From Arachidicoccus sp. (GTDB lineage Bacteria; Bacteroidota; Bacteroidia; Chitinophagales; Chitinophagaceae), in the NCBI GenBank assembly GCA_028283605.1, contig JAPWKH010000016.1:1-64000 (forward strand): 64,000 nt of DNA. The letters run 5' to 3'. Shown in pieces: positions 27,598 through 36,081 of this stretch (positions are counted from its first letter, which is position 1; every line of letters begins with the position of its first letter). The notes beneath the pieces are model-generated. The model was not told where the DNA came from. It searched no databases and was given only the letters and a program-made list of their open reading frames with translations. A program made the translations under genes and the position numbers.

Positions 27598-28161
27598 TTA
27601 AAGTGAAAGAATAAAAGGTAAAATGAGATTAGCCATAATGAAACCGCCAATCATAAAACTAATGGTCGCAATCAATGACGGAAGTTGTAAATTGGACAAT
27701 CCCATAATGGCGTGTCCGCTTGTGCAACCACCTGCGTAACGTGTGCCGAAACCCACTAAAAAACCACCGACAACCATAAGTAAAAATCCTTTCAGCGTAA
27801 ACAGCGATTGCCAATTTATGATGTCTTTTGGTACAAGGTTGTTGAAATTTGTAATGCCGTAACCTGCTAATTCTGTTGCTAATTTTGGATTGACTTCAAC
27901 AGGATTGGCATTTGATAAAAGGTTTATTGCTATTGCTCCGCCTAAAAAAATGCCGAACACAAAAAACAAATTCCACACTTCTTTTTTCCAATCGTATTTA
28001 AAAAATGGAATGTTGGCAGGCATACACGAAGCACAAACGTGGCGAAGTGATGAACTGATGCCGAAAGATTTGTTGCCAATAATTAAAAGTGCAGGAACAG
28101 TTAAACCGATTAACGGTCCCGCTACATACCAAGCCCAAGGCTGTTTTATAAATTCTATCAT
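27598..28161 (-). CDS. YeeE/YedE family sulfur transporter subunit
   Basis: A 187-residue membrane protein with the YeeE/YedE marks [15 protein letters not shown] and [19 protein letters not shown]; the cysteines in both are thought to relay sulfur species through the membrane. It forms a pair with the shorter subunit 11 bp downstream and is preceded by thioredoxin at 7 bp, so all are likely co-transcribed. Confidence 0.88.
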   Translation of the reverse strand: MIEFIKQPWAWYVAGPLIGLTVPALLIIGNKSFGISSSLRHVCASCMPANIPFFKYDWKKEVWNLFFVFGIFLGGAIAINLLSNANPVEVNPKLATELAGYGITNFNNLVPKDIINWQSLFTLKGFLLMVVGGFLVGFGTRYAGGCTSGHAIMGLSNLQLPSLIATISFMIGGFIMANLILPFILSL

Positions 28162-28168
28162 TTTTATT

Positions 28169-28462
28169 TTACTTGTTTTCGTTAATCAATTTTTCCAATT
28201 CGTTTGCAGGAACTACTCCCGATTGTCGCCAAAGCGGTTTTCCGTTTTTGAATAAAATAAGTGTTGGCACACCACGCACCTGATAAGCTGCTGCGACTTG
28301 TTGGTTTTTGTCCACATCAATTTTGATGATGCTTGCATTTTCACCAACACGATTTTTTACATCGTCTAAAATGGGCAACATCATTTTGCACGGACTGCAC
28401 CAAGTGGCAAAGAAGTCCACCAATACAGGTTTATCCTGATTTATTATTTCCTGAAATGTCAT
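28169..28462 (-). CDS. Thioredoxin
   Basis: A 97-residue thioredoxin fold with active site WCSPC (residues 21-25) and the cis-proline region [12 protein letters not shown]. It is probably a cytoplasmic reductant that recycles persulfide-carrying enzymes of this operon. It overlaps the DUF6132 gene by 32 bp, suggesting translational coupling. Confidence 0.92.
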   Translation of the reverse strand: MTFQEIINQDKPVLVDFFATWCSPCKMMLPILDDVKNRVGENASIIKIDVDKNQQVAAAYQVRGVPTLILFKNGKPLWRQSGVVPANELEKLINENK

Positions 28463-28664
28463 ACTGTTTTTTTATTGTCTTTTGAAACATTGAGAATAAA
28501 AGACCGCCCATAATTGAGCCGTAAATGGTGCTGCTAGTCGGGTTTGAAGTGATTGCACAACTTCCCGAACTGCAAACCACCTGTTGCCAATAAAAATATC
28601 CTGCCGTTGCATCAACAAACAGACCAATGATTGTGAGTAAATGTTTTTTAGCGAATTTCTTCAT
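28431..28664 (-). CDS. DUF6132 small membrane protein
   Basis: A 77-residue protein with an N-terminal helix, the conserved VCSSGSCAITSNP cysteine motif and a second helix (YGSIMGGLLFSMF), matching the DUF6132 family often found beside rhodanese and thioredoxin genes in Bacteroidota. Function unknown; the cysteines may handle sulfane sulfur. It overlaps genes on both sides. Confidence 0.8.
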   Translation of the reverse strand: MKKFAKKHLLTIIGLFVDATAGYFYWQQVVCSSGSCAITSNPTSSTIYGSIMGGLLFSMFQKTIKKQYDISGNNKSG

Positions 28665-28881
28665 AGCTTACATCTTCTACATTTCTGTTGCTTTTGCGAA
28701 TAGGCGTATTACAACCCGAAGCACCACAACAACCAATATTCATTATTGGCATTAGCGAAAACAAAACACCTGCTCCGACAAACAACCATTCTTTTGTTGA
28801 AATGCCTTGAACAATAATGAATATGCCCATTGCTAAACGCAACACACGCATAAAATCCCAAGTTTTTAAATAGTTTTTCAT
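28648..28881 (-). CDS. Small membrane protein with a cysteine-rich tail
   Basis: 77 residues from the ATG at 28881, preferred because the nine codons upstream belong to the intergenic/overlap region and the protein then begins MKNYLKTWDFMRVLRLAMG. Two hydrophobic stretches are followed by NIGCCGASGCNTP. The three cysteines and the operon suggest a role with sulfur or metal, but the family is not characterised. Confidence 0.7.
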   Translation of the reverse strand: MKNYLKTWDFMRVLRLAMGIFIIVQGISTKEWLFVGAGVLFSLMPIMNIGCCGASGCNTPIRKSNRNVEDVSYEEIR

Positions 28882-28883
28882 TG

Positions 28884-29141
28884 TTAATTCATTTTTCCAA
28901 TTGCACAACTGATGTATGATTTTGCTTGTTTCAAAATCGTGTTGTTTCCTTTTTCGGGATAACCCAATTTTGAAAGTTCCTGCACTAAAATATTTTTGTC
29001 TGTTGTGCCGTAAATGGTTACTATTTCGGTGTCTTTGTCAATGCTTACATTTTGCACACCGTCAATTTTTAGCAAAGCGGTTTTAATGCTGTTCATACAG
29101 CCACCGCATTTTATATTTTCTACTTCTATGTTGTGTGTCAT
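28884..29141 (-). CDS. Heavy-metal-associated (HMA) domain protein
   Basis: An 85-residue ferredoxin-like HMA domain with the motif KCGGCMNSI; the usual CxxC is present as C12-G-G-C15. Such proteins carry copper or other soft metals. In this sulfur operon it could protect metal centres or bind a persulfide; this is inference. The start codon overlaps the end of the next gene (29138) by four bases. Confidence 0.82.
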   Translation of the reverse strand: MTHNIEVENIKCGGCMNSIKTALLKIDGVQNVSIDKDTEIVTIYGTTDKNILVQELSKLGYPEKGNNTILKQAKSYISCAIGKMN

Positions 29142-29347
29142 TGCTTTTTCTTTTTAAAAGTGTTAATTCCGAAAGGCAGATACAACGGACAAAAACTGAT
29201 GAACGAAGTGATCAAAAACACTACGGCTAAAATACCCAACACGATTGTCAATGTTCCTGAAATGGTATTTGTGAAATACAAAATGCCAATTACAACCGCA
29301 ATAAGTATGCGTATTGATTTGTCTGTTGTTCCCATATTCTTTTTCAT
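29138..29347 (-). CDS. DUF2892 (YgaP-like) inner-membrane protein
   Basis: 69 residues with two transmembrane helices, resembling the DUF2892 membrane region of YgaP, where it is fused to a rhodanese. Here a separate rhodanese gene lies 5 bp upstream, which supports a functional pair. CPLYLPFGINT at the end is typical of Bacteroidota versions. Confidence 0.83.
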   Translation of the reverse strand: MKKNMGTTDKSIRILIAVVIGILYFTNTISGTLTIVLGILAVVFLITSFISFCPLYLPFGINTFKKKKQ

Positions 29348-29352
29348 TGTTC

Positions 29353-29721
29353 TTATTGTTTAGTTAGTTCATTTACATTTTGCCACGTTCCGCCATTGAT
29401 TACATTTTGAAAACCGTTTTGTTCCAAAGTGCTTTTTGCCTGACTGCTGCGGCTGCCACTTCTGCAAAAAACAACGATGCTTTTCTTGTTTTTGAATTTG
29501 GATAATTGACTTGGCACTTTGTCCAACGGAATGTTTACTGCACCTTTTACGCTACCTGCCGAAAATTCGGCAGGTGTGTGAACATCCACTAAAAACGCAC
29601 CATTTTTTACGGCTTCTTTCAATCCGCTGTTGTCTGTTGGTGCAAACATATTTTTGAAAATTCCAAACATTGCTATTACTGTTATTATGATGAAAATTAG
29701 TTTAACACTTTGCTTTGACAT
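29353..29721 (-). CDS. Rhodanese-domain protein, membrane-anchored
   Basis: A 122-residue single rhodanese domain behind an N-terminal hydrophobic helix (IIITVIAMFGIF), so probably tethered to the membrane and facing the periplasm. The active-site loop is CRSGSRS with the persulfide-forming cysteine at C86. It overlaps the persulfide dioxygenase gene by 25 bp. Confidence 0.9.
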   Translation of the reverse strand: MSKQSVKLIFIIITVIAMFGIFKNMFAPTDNSGLKEAVKNGAFLVDVHTPAEFSAGSVKGAVNIPLDKVPSQLSKFKNKKSIVVFCRSGSRSSQAKSTLEQNGFQNVINGGTWQNVNELTKQ

Positions 29722-31109
29722 ACGAAGTTGGTTTTAGGAACATTGGTTTTTGCAATGGCATTGAAACCTCCTTCAATTTCTGTAAAGTTTCTGTAGCCTC
29801 TTGCCTGTAAAATGCTCGCTGCAATCATACTGCGATAACCACCTGCACAATGCAAGTAAAAATGCTCTTGCGGATTGATGTCCTTAACCCAATCATTGAC
29901 GTAAGCCAAAGGTTTACTGTATGCTTCTTCTATGTGTTCAGCTTCATATTCGCTTTCCTTGCGAACATCAATAATTTTGTGTTTGCTAATTTTTACCTCC
30001 GATGCAAATTGTTCGGGTCTTATACGGTTTACGGTGTCGGTTTCTTTCCCTGCATTTTTCCAAGTATCAAAACCACCTGCTAAATATCCTAACACATTAT
30101 CAAACCCTACACGGCTCAATCGTGTTACTGCTTCTTGCTCTTTGCCGTTGTCTGTAACCAACAAAATAGGTTGCTTTATATTTACAATCAACGCACCCAC
30201 CCAAGGGGCAAAATCGCCACTTAAACCAATGTTGATTGATTGCGGAATGAAACCTTTTGCAAAATCCTTATCGCTTCGTGTGTCTAAAATCAACGCACCT
30301 GTGCTTTCGGCTGCTGCTTCAAATTCGTTGACTGAAAGTGGTTTTATTCCGTGTTTCAATACTTCATCAAAGCTGTCGTAACCTTTTTTGTTCATTGCTA
30401 CATTCATACCGAAGTAGGCAGGTGGTGGAAGTAGCCCGTCTGTAACGGCTTTGACAAATGCTTCTTTGTTGGGTTGGTTCAAAGCGTAATTCATTTTCTT
30501 TTGGTTGCCCAAACTGTCCACCGTTTCTTTCATCATATTTTTTCCGCAAGCCGAACCTGCACCGTGTGCAGGATAAACCGTAATATCATCGGGCAAAGGC
30601 AGAATTTTGTTATACAAACTTTCATAAAGCAATCCTGCCAATTCTTCCTGTGTCATATTCGCTGCTTTCTGTGCCAAATCAGGTCTGCCCACATCACCCA
30701 GGAAAAGCGTATCGCCACTGAACAAAGCCGTTTCTTTTCCGTTTTCGTCCATCAACAGAAAGCAAGAACTTTCCATTGTATGCCCTGGTGTATGCAATAC
30801 TTTGATTTTTACATTACCCAATTCAAAAATTTGATTGTCTTCTGCTGAAATACACTCAAACTCACAAGCTGCATTAGGTCCGTAAACAATTGGTGCATTT
30901 GTTTTTCTGCTTAAATCCAAATGTCCGCTTACAAAGTCTGCGTGAAAATGTGTTTCAAAAATGTATTTGAGCTTTACACCGTCTTTTTCCAAACGGTCTA
31001 AATAGGGCTGCGTTTCACGCAATGGGTCAATAATGGCAGCTTCGCCATTGGAAGTGATGTAATATGCACCTTGTGCCAAACACCCTGTATAAATTTGTTC
31101 TACTTTCAT
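29697..31109 (-). CDS. Persulfide dioxygenase-rhodanese fusion (metallo-beta-lactamase fold, CstB/ETHE1-like)
   Basis: 470 residues: an MBL-fold persulfide dioxygenase (about 1-245) with metal ligands HFHAD (54-58), H63, H110 and the late YPAHG, then two rhodanese domains. In the first (about 255-355) the active-site position reads VTDNGKE with no cysteine, so it is probably inactive. The second (about 365-460) has HCAGGYRS with C421. Such proteins oxidise glutathione-like or low-molecular-weight persulfides to sulfite or thiosulfate and detoxify sulfide. In a bacillithiol-using cell, bacillithiol persulfide is a plausible substrate. Confidence 0.9.
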   Translation of the reverse strand: MKVEQIYTGCLAQGAYYITSNGEAAIIDPLRETQPYLDRLEKDGVKLKYIFETHFHADFVSGHLDLSRKTNAPIVYGPNAACEFECISAEDNQIFELGNVKIKVLHTPGHTMESSCFLLMDENGKETALFSGDTLFLGDVGRPDLAQKAANMTQEELAGLLYESLYNKILPLPDDITVYPAHGAGSACGKNMMKETVDSLGNQKKMNYALNQPNKEAFVKAVTDGLLPPPAYFGMNVAMNKKGYDSFDEVLKHGIKPLSVNEFEAAAESTGALILDTRSDKDFAKGFIPQSINIGLSGDFAPWVGALIVNIKQPILLVTDNGKEQEAVTRLSRVGFDNVLGYLAGGFDTWKNAGKETDTVNRIRPEQFASEVKISKHKIIDVRKESEYEAEHIEEAYSKPLAYVNDWVKDINPQEHFYLHCAGGYRSMIAASILQARGYRNFTEIEGGFNAIAKTNVPKTNFVCQSKVLN

Positions 31110-31192
31110 TGTTCTGTTTTTTTATTGTTTGATGGTGCAAAATTGCGAAGTAGTTTTTTCGAGTACAGTTACATTGGTTACACAAGCAAAAT

Positions 31193-31990
31193 TTATTTCA
31201 ATAAAGTTTCTTTAATGATGATGTAAATGCCCATTATCAGCACAAACCAACCAAATGCAGGCTTCAATTTTTCCCCCTTTATCTTTGTGGAGAGATAGCT
31301 ACCAATCAATATTCCGATTATGGCAATAAAGACAATGCTCAATAGAAAATCCCATTGAACGGATGTATGGGATAAGGAAAACAGAAAGCCCGTTAAGGAA
31401 TTGATTGAAATAATAACCAACGATGTTCCTACTGCTGTTTTCATTGGCAATTTGAGCAAGTTTACCAATGCAGGAATAATCAGAAAGCCACCACCTGCAC
31501 CTATCAATCCTGTAATAACTCCAATAAAAATTCCCTGTGTGAAAATTAAAGGATAGTTGAATTGTTGTTTTTGCGGTGTTTCTTCATCTTGCTTTTTATC
31601 TTTCTTAATCATACTGTAAGAAGCGAAAATCATCAGCACGGCAAAAAGCAACATCAGCAATATGCTTTTGGTAACGGTAAAATTTTCGATGCTGAAAATT
31701 TCCTGTGGAATCGCAGGAACGATATAAGCTCTTGTAAGAAAAACGGAAATGATTGACGGAATACCAAAAACAATTGCCGTTTTGATATTAACCAATCCTT
31801 TTTTGAAGTAAGAAAAAGAACCGACAACGCTTGTTGTGCCGACAATAAAAAGGGAATAAGCGGTTGCTAAAACCGTATCTATACTGAACAAATAAACTAA
31901 AACAGGAACGGTAAGAATACTGCCACCGCCACCGATTAGTCCTAATGCTATACCTATAAAAATTGAAGCTAAATAACCTGCTATATCCAT
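31193..31990 (-). CDS. TauE/SafE-family sulfite exporter
   Basis: About 265 residues from the ATG at 31990, chosen because MDIAGYLASIFIGIALGLIGGGG is the standard TauE/SafE N-terminus while the open frame upstream is not. Two copies of the GxxxGLIGxGGG motif (near residues 17 and 170) mark the inverted repeat halves. It likely exports sulfite made by the persulfide dioxygenase encoded next in the operon. Confidence 0.88.
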   Translation of the reverse strand: MDIAGYLASIFIGIALGLIGGGGSILTVPVLVYLFSIDTVLATAYSLFIVGTTSVVGSFSYFKKGLVNIKTAIVFGIPSIISVFLTRAYIVPAIPQEIFSIENFTVTKSILLMLLFAVLMIFASYSMIKKDKKQDEETPQKQQFNYPLIFTQGIFIGVITGLIGAGGGFLIIPALVNLLKLPMKTAVGTSLVIISINSLTGFLFSLSHTSVQWDFLLSIVFIAIIGILIGSYLSTKIKGEKLKPAFGWFVLIMGIYIIIKETLLK

Positions 31991-32049
31991 TGTTTTAAGA
32001 TTGATGCAGCAAAGGTGTATCAACCTAAAAACCTGTACAGCTACTTTGG

Positions 32050-32673
32050 TTACATAAGGGATATTTTGTTTCTTCCGAGCTGAACAACTCCGTTTTCTTC
32101 CAATTGTTTTAATAATCGTGAAACAACCACTCTTGCTGTTCCTAACTCGTTGGCTAATTGTTCGTGGGTAATGTTCAAAGTTTTGTTTCCTGTGAGTTCT
32201 TGTTTTTTGTGTAACAAAGTCAATAAGCGTTCATCAACTTTTTTGAATGCAATGGCATTTACAATTTCCAATAATTCTTCAAAACGTTTGTGATACAAAC
32301 GGAAAATATAATCCAGCCATTGCGGATATTCTTTAATGAACAACGATACCTTTTCAATAGGCAAAAAAAGTATTTCTGCATCGTCTTCTACTTCTGCTTT
32401 TACTTTGCTTGTTTCATTGTGCAGTCCGCCTAAAAACGACATAATGCAACTTTCGCCCGCTTTGATGTAGTAAAGCAAAATTTCTCTGCCGTCTTCTTCA
32501 GTTCGGATAACTTTCAAAGTTCCTTTGGTAACAATCGGAATAGAACGGATATGTGCATTTTCGTTTAGAATAATGTCGCCCGCTTTGTAAGTCTTTTGTA
32601 TGCTGTATTGTTGTAGTTTTTCTACTAATTCGGGTGATGTTTTAAATTCTGTTATTTGTTGTAAATCTTCCAT
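32050..32673 (-). CDS. Crp/Fnr-family transcriptional regulator
   Basis: A 207-residue regulator with a cyclic-nucleotide-binding-like domain (GDIILNENAHIRSIPIVTKGTLKV) and a C-terminal winged HTH (TLNITHEQLANELGTARVVVSRLLKQLEENG). It is the first gene of the sulfur operon and transcribed with it, so it probably senses sulfide, persulfide or redox state and controls the operon. C87 in the SCIMSFLGG segment could be a sensor; this is inference. Confidence 0.86.
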   Translation of the reverse strand: MEDLQQITEFKTSPELVEKLQQYSIQKTYKAGDIILNENAHIRSIPIVTKGTLKVIRTEEDGREILLYYIKAGESCIMSFLGGLHNETSKVKAEVEDDAEILFLPIEKVSLFIKEYPQWLDYIFRLYHKRFEELLEIVNAIAFKKVDERLLTLLHKKQELTGNKTLNITHEQLANELGTARVVVSRLLKQLEENGVVQLGRNKISLM

Positions 32674-32720
32674 TTTGCAAAGTTACAATTTTGTTTGGGT
32701 GGTGGGTGGGCTTGGTTGGG

Positions 32721-32784
32721 GCAAAATTAAATGTGGTGTTTTTGTGTCGGCTTGTGCGTTGGCAAACACCTCTTTTAATTTTGC
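32721..32784. repeat. Long hairpin with internal TGT/TCT loop, near the right end of module 2
   Basis: GCAAAATTAAA (32721-32731) pairs with TTTAATTTTGC (32774-32784), and GGTGTTT (32735-32741) pairs with AAACACC (32764-32770), with a TGT/TCT internal loop between. The apical loop includes TTGTGCGTTGGC, also found in spacer E. The plan matches the hairpin at 26268-26334 although the stem bases differ, which points to conserved structure. It sits upstream of the crp-like gene, with no other gene in 32674-33016. Confidence 0.6.
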
Positions 32785-32845
32785 GATGCGTTGGCAATTT
32801 TTCTGTTTTTTGTCCGTCTGTTGATGTCTGCACGGTGGTCTGTCA

Positions 32846-32980
32846 GGGTTGCCGATAACGTTTTGCGGCTTGGCGCAGGCGGGGACTTTTCCCACAAAAC
32901 TTCCTGCGAAGCACCAATGTTCAAATTTACGAAAAACTGTCATACGGAGAACGAAACCCCCGCCTGACGCCAAACCCTTG
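32846..32980. repeat. attC-like spacer C, interrupted by IS copy 2
   Basis: Begins with the right end of module 2 (GGGTTGCCGATAAC). The stem GGCTTGGCG-CAGGCGGGG pairs with CCCCCGCCTGACGCCAAACC, with one extra unpaired base in the right arm and a long loop between. Extrahelical bases of this kind are typical of attC hairpins. The spacer ends CCCTTG before the IS; CCCGTG and the start of module 3 follow it at 34722. Confidence 0.6.
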
Positions 32981-34721
32981 TGCCTGTTGCACAACTAAGA
33001 TATGCACATTATGTGAATGATAGAAATTAAGAACGCTTTTTGCGGAATAAATTTTATGCAAGGCAAAAAGAACCTCACCCCACAACTATTCTACAATACA
33101 AGTCTGGATCGACTTGTGCCCGAAGATAATTTTTACAGAAAGCTCAGCAAGGAGCTGGATCTCCACTTTATTTATAAAGCCACTGCAAAATACTACGGCA
33201 GGGAAGGACAAGAGAGTATCGATCCCGTTGTTTTTTTTAAAATATTGCTGGTCGGCTATTTCAACAATATCAACAGTGACCGTGCATTGCTGCGTTATTG
33301 TGCCAATTGCTTAGATGTTCGTTTGTTCTTACAATATGATTTAGGGGAAGACCTACCCTGGCACAGTACCATTAGCCGCACAAGGCAACTGTATGGCGAA
33401 GAAGTGTTTTTAAGTTTGTTTCAAACAGTATTGAAACTATGTTTAGACAAAGGCATGATACGAGGCAAGCGCCAATGTGTGGACAGCGCCTTCATAAAAG
33501 CCAATGCCTCCATGGACAGCTTGATAGAAAAAGAAGTGGTAGAAGATGCAAGTGCTTTTGTAAACGAGCTTAACGAGAACAGTGAATACAAAGTAACGAC
33601 TGAAAGAAAAAAGTTAGTTGACCGTCATCATAAGTGGAAAGAAGAAGCGTACAAAGGCATGCCCGGCAATAATAAAAGCGATCGTGTGGATGAAGACGGC
33701 AATGAAATCCGCCCGAAATTCACTGAGCAATCATACACATTACAGCCCAACCGACCCCGATGCAAAGATCAGTGTAAAGCCCGGCAAGGCCCGACATCTC
33801 AATTATGCAGGACAGTTGGCAGTAGATGATGCGCACCACGTGATTACTGGTGCCTGCGCCAGTACGGCGGGTAGTAAAGACAGTGCTATCCTGCATGAAA
33901 TTGTTGACCAAACCATACACAATCTTGAAAGCAACGGCATGCAGCTCGAAGAACTGATAGCCGATGCCGGCTACAGCAGCGGCGAAGCTTTGCAATATCT
34001 GGATGATAAAAACATAGATGCGTGGATACCGAATTTCGGGCAATACAAGCCCTTGCGGGAAGGGTTCATTTATAACAAAGAAAAGAACCAATACGAATGT
34101 ATAAAAACCACCGGTCACAAAGCCGTCCTCACATTTAAGGGCACTAAGACCGACAGCAAAGGCTACAGCAAACATATCTACCGCAGCAGCGAGAAAGATT
34201 GTAAAAACTGTCCGTTACGCACAGAGTGCTGCGGAAAAGCTACCAAATTTAAAAAGATAGACAATTCTATATACAAGCCCTTGTATGACAAGATGCACTT
34301 AAAGCTTAGGGAGCATCGGGCTTATCACCGCAGGTTAGTAAAGCGGCGAAGCTCCACTGTAGAACCAGTACTTGGCACACTTATTAACCATCACAATATG
34401 CGACGGATCAATGCGAGGGGCATGCAAGCGGCCAACAAACACATATTAATGGCAGCGCTATGCTATAATCTGAAGAAATACCTGAAGTTCACCCGTAACC
34501 TGCCACAAAGTATGGCAATAGCCCTGCAAAAAATGAAGGGGAAATCCTTTTATTTTATTTTTTTGATCTTAAGGTTAGCCATACCGGCCAATAGGCGGGT
34601 GCCAAAACTTTATGAAATCAGCAACCCATAAAAAATAGCCTCCGGCATTAAGGCTGTATATGCGTTTTGAAACGGTATTATGGAATCATAATTTATTTAA
34701 TTGCTAGTTGTGCAACAGTTA
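32981..34721 (+). mobile_element. IS1182-family insertion sequence, copy 2
   Basis: 1741 bp, same ends as copy 1 (TGTTGCACAACTA ... TAGTTGTGCAACA). The flanks CCCTTG and CCCGTG differ at one base. One extra base near 33722 breaks the transposase frame. It lies at the same point of spacer C as copy 1 does in spacer B. Confidence 0.88.
33017..34631 (+). pseudogene. IS1182-family transposase, frameshifted
   Basis: Nearly identical to the intact transposase at 24493-26106, but AAATTCACTGAGC near 33722 has one base more than copy 1 (AAATTCCTGAGC). The reading frame splits into 33017-33829 and a second part that continues to 34631. It probably yields no active enzyme unless frameshifting occurs; it could still be moved in trans by copy 1. 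Confidence 0.88.
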
Positions 34722-34740
34722 CCCGTGTTATAGGCAGTTT

Positions 34741-35359
34741 TTATTTGACTTCTAATTCTTTAATTATTTTTAAAAGTTTTTCTCGATTCTTACTTGATGA
34801 CATCCAAACCGGAAGTTTTTCAATCATAGTCCAATGAGTACGATTATTACTTTCTCTAATTTCAGCAGAAATATAATTTTTCAGATAGTTCAGATGTTCA
34901 TAATTATATGCCCAAAAAATGTTTTCCTTAAAGTTTGAAGTTATCCAAAGTGGTAATCCAAAATAATCATCGGTAGCTTTTCCATTTTCAGTATAAACCC
35001 ATTCTTGAGCAATATTTCTTGGTTCATAATCCTGAGTAATACCACACTTTTTGCATTTAATAGCAATCTTTTCTTTTTTCTCAATTACATTTGGTATTAA
35101 CAATTCAATTTCTTCTGAACAGTTTGAACAATTACATTTTAATTCAACTCGAAAAGTTTTTTTTCTACCTTTTTTGAGAATAATGGCAGTTAGGGCAAGA
35201 CAAAATTCTTTCAGAAAAATAAGAATATGGAGTTTCCTTTCTTATAATAGCTCTTTTAGAACATTTTGGGCATTCAACAAATATTTCATTTTGAAAATTA
35301 TTCAAAGTATAATTTTCATCTTTAAATCTATTATTTGTCTTTTCGGATACTGTTGTCAT
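34741..35359 (-). pseudogene. Zinc-ribbon protein of cassette 3, frameshifted
   Basis: Two minus-strand frames together make one protein. The first (from 35359) starts MTTVSEKTNNRF and has CPKC and CPNC pairs. The second continues with CNCSNC and CKKCG motifs and then GLPLW, FWAYNYEHLNYL and LPVWMSSSKNREKLLKII. The break lies at an A6 run (minus strand) around 35166-35173, where removing one A restores one continuous frame. The pairs of cysteines suggest two or more zinc ribbons; the function is unknown. It could be a real mutation, a sequencing error or slippage. Confidence 0.7.
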
Positions 35360-35360
35360 A

Positions 35361-35469
35361 AAATTGCCTATAACGTTTCAGGGCTTGGCGTTCGGGCGGG
35401 AAAGTCCGAAGGAACTTTCACACTTGAACGTCAGCCAGCCTGACGCCAAACCCGAGTTATGTGCTGCCC
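35361..35469. repeat. attC-like spacer D, uninterrupted
   Basis: The only intact spacer in the array. The right end of module 3 (AAATTGCCTATAAC) is followed by GTTTCAGGGCTTGGCG, the central GGGAAAGTCC...GGAACTTTC and GAACGTCAG, the right arm CCTGACGCCAAACCC and then the start of module 4 (GTTATGTGCTGCCC). The outer arms GGGCTTGGCG and CGCCAAACCC pair imperfectly. The central part is shared with spacers B and F. Confidence 0.65.
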
Positions 35470-35484
35470 TTCTTTCGTTCAATG

Positions 35485-35973
35485 TTATTTTTGTAGGGAT
35501 TGATTTACTATTTCTTGTCGTCCGGAAACAATTAGTTCGTCCATTGAAACAGGGTCAAAGTTGTCAGCCATTACAAAAAACTTAACGGTAATTGTATTGT
35601 CTTGTCCGTAGTCTTTTTCAATATTAAATGTTTGTCCTGCTTCAGTTTTTTGAAGTTTTTCTGAAATTAAATTTTTTAATTTTTTCAAATCTTGAATTGT
35701 TCCCGCAATATAATCTGCTGTTATTGTCGGTTTGTTCCATGTCATTACTTTCAAATAACTGTAAGGTCCGTAATGCTCGTGTTCAGATAAAGTGTCGTTA
35801 GCTGGATTGTTTATGTATTTGTCAAGCAAAGAAACAAAGTTCTGTAATCCTTTTTTACTGCCGTAAAATCTACATTGATTTATGTCAATTCTGTCGTCAC
35901 GGTCGTAATAGAAGCCAAGTTGTCGCCATTCGTCAATCATCATTTTGTCAATATCAATTTTTTTGTCTGTCAT
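35485..35973 (-). CDS. Cassette 4 protein of unknown function
   Basis: A 162-residue soluble, acidic protein starting MTDKKIDIDKMM with segments WRQLGFYYDRDD, HEHYGPYSYLKVMTW and IQDLKKLKNLISEKL. No signal peptide or membrane helix. The size and mixed alpha/beta pattern recall small immunity-type proteins, but no family can be named. It fills module 4 almost completely, with 15 bp to one end and 21 bp to the other, as expected for an integron-like cassette. Confidence 0.7.
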   Translation of the reverse strand: MTDKKIDIDKMMIDEWRQLGFYYDRDDRIDINQCRFYGSKKGLQNFVSLLDKYINNPANDTLSEHEHYGPYSYLKVMTWNKPTITADYIAGTIQDLKKLKNLISEKLQKTEAGQTFNIEKDYGQDNTITVKFFVMADNFDPVSMDELIVSGRQEIVNQSLQK

Positions 35974-35994
35974 TGTTGTGATGTTGGTCGTCTA

Positions 35995-36081
35995 AGGTTG
36001 CACATAACGGTAAACGGCTTTGCGTTCGTTGCTTATGTGTGTTTGCCTTGTGCGTTGGCAAGCAATAACGCAAAACCGATG
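35995..36081. repeat. attC-like spacer E, interrupted by IS copy 3
   Basis: Right end of module 4 (AGGTTGCACATAAC), then a palindrome in which TTTGCGTT pairs with AACGCAAA and TTGCTT with AAGCAA. The apical part carries TTGTGCGTTGGC, the loop motif of the hairpin at 32721-32784. It ends CCGATG, which is repeated exactly after the IS at 37820-37825 and followed by the start of module 5 (GTTATGTGAGGTGC). Confidence 0.6.

Noticed and set aside
29932-30381. Plus-strand frame of 149 codons
   Set aside because: Antisense shadow of the persulfide dioxygenase-rhodanese gene.
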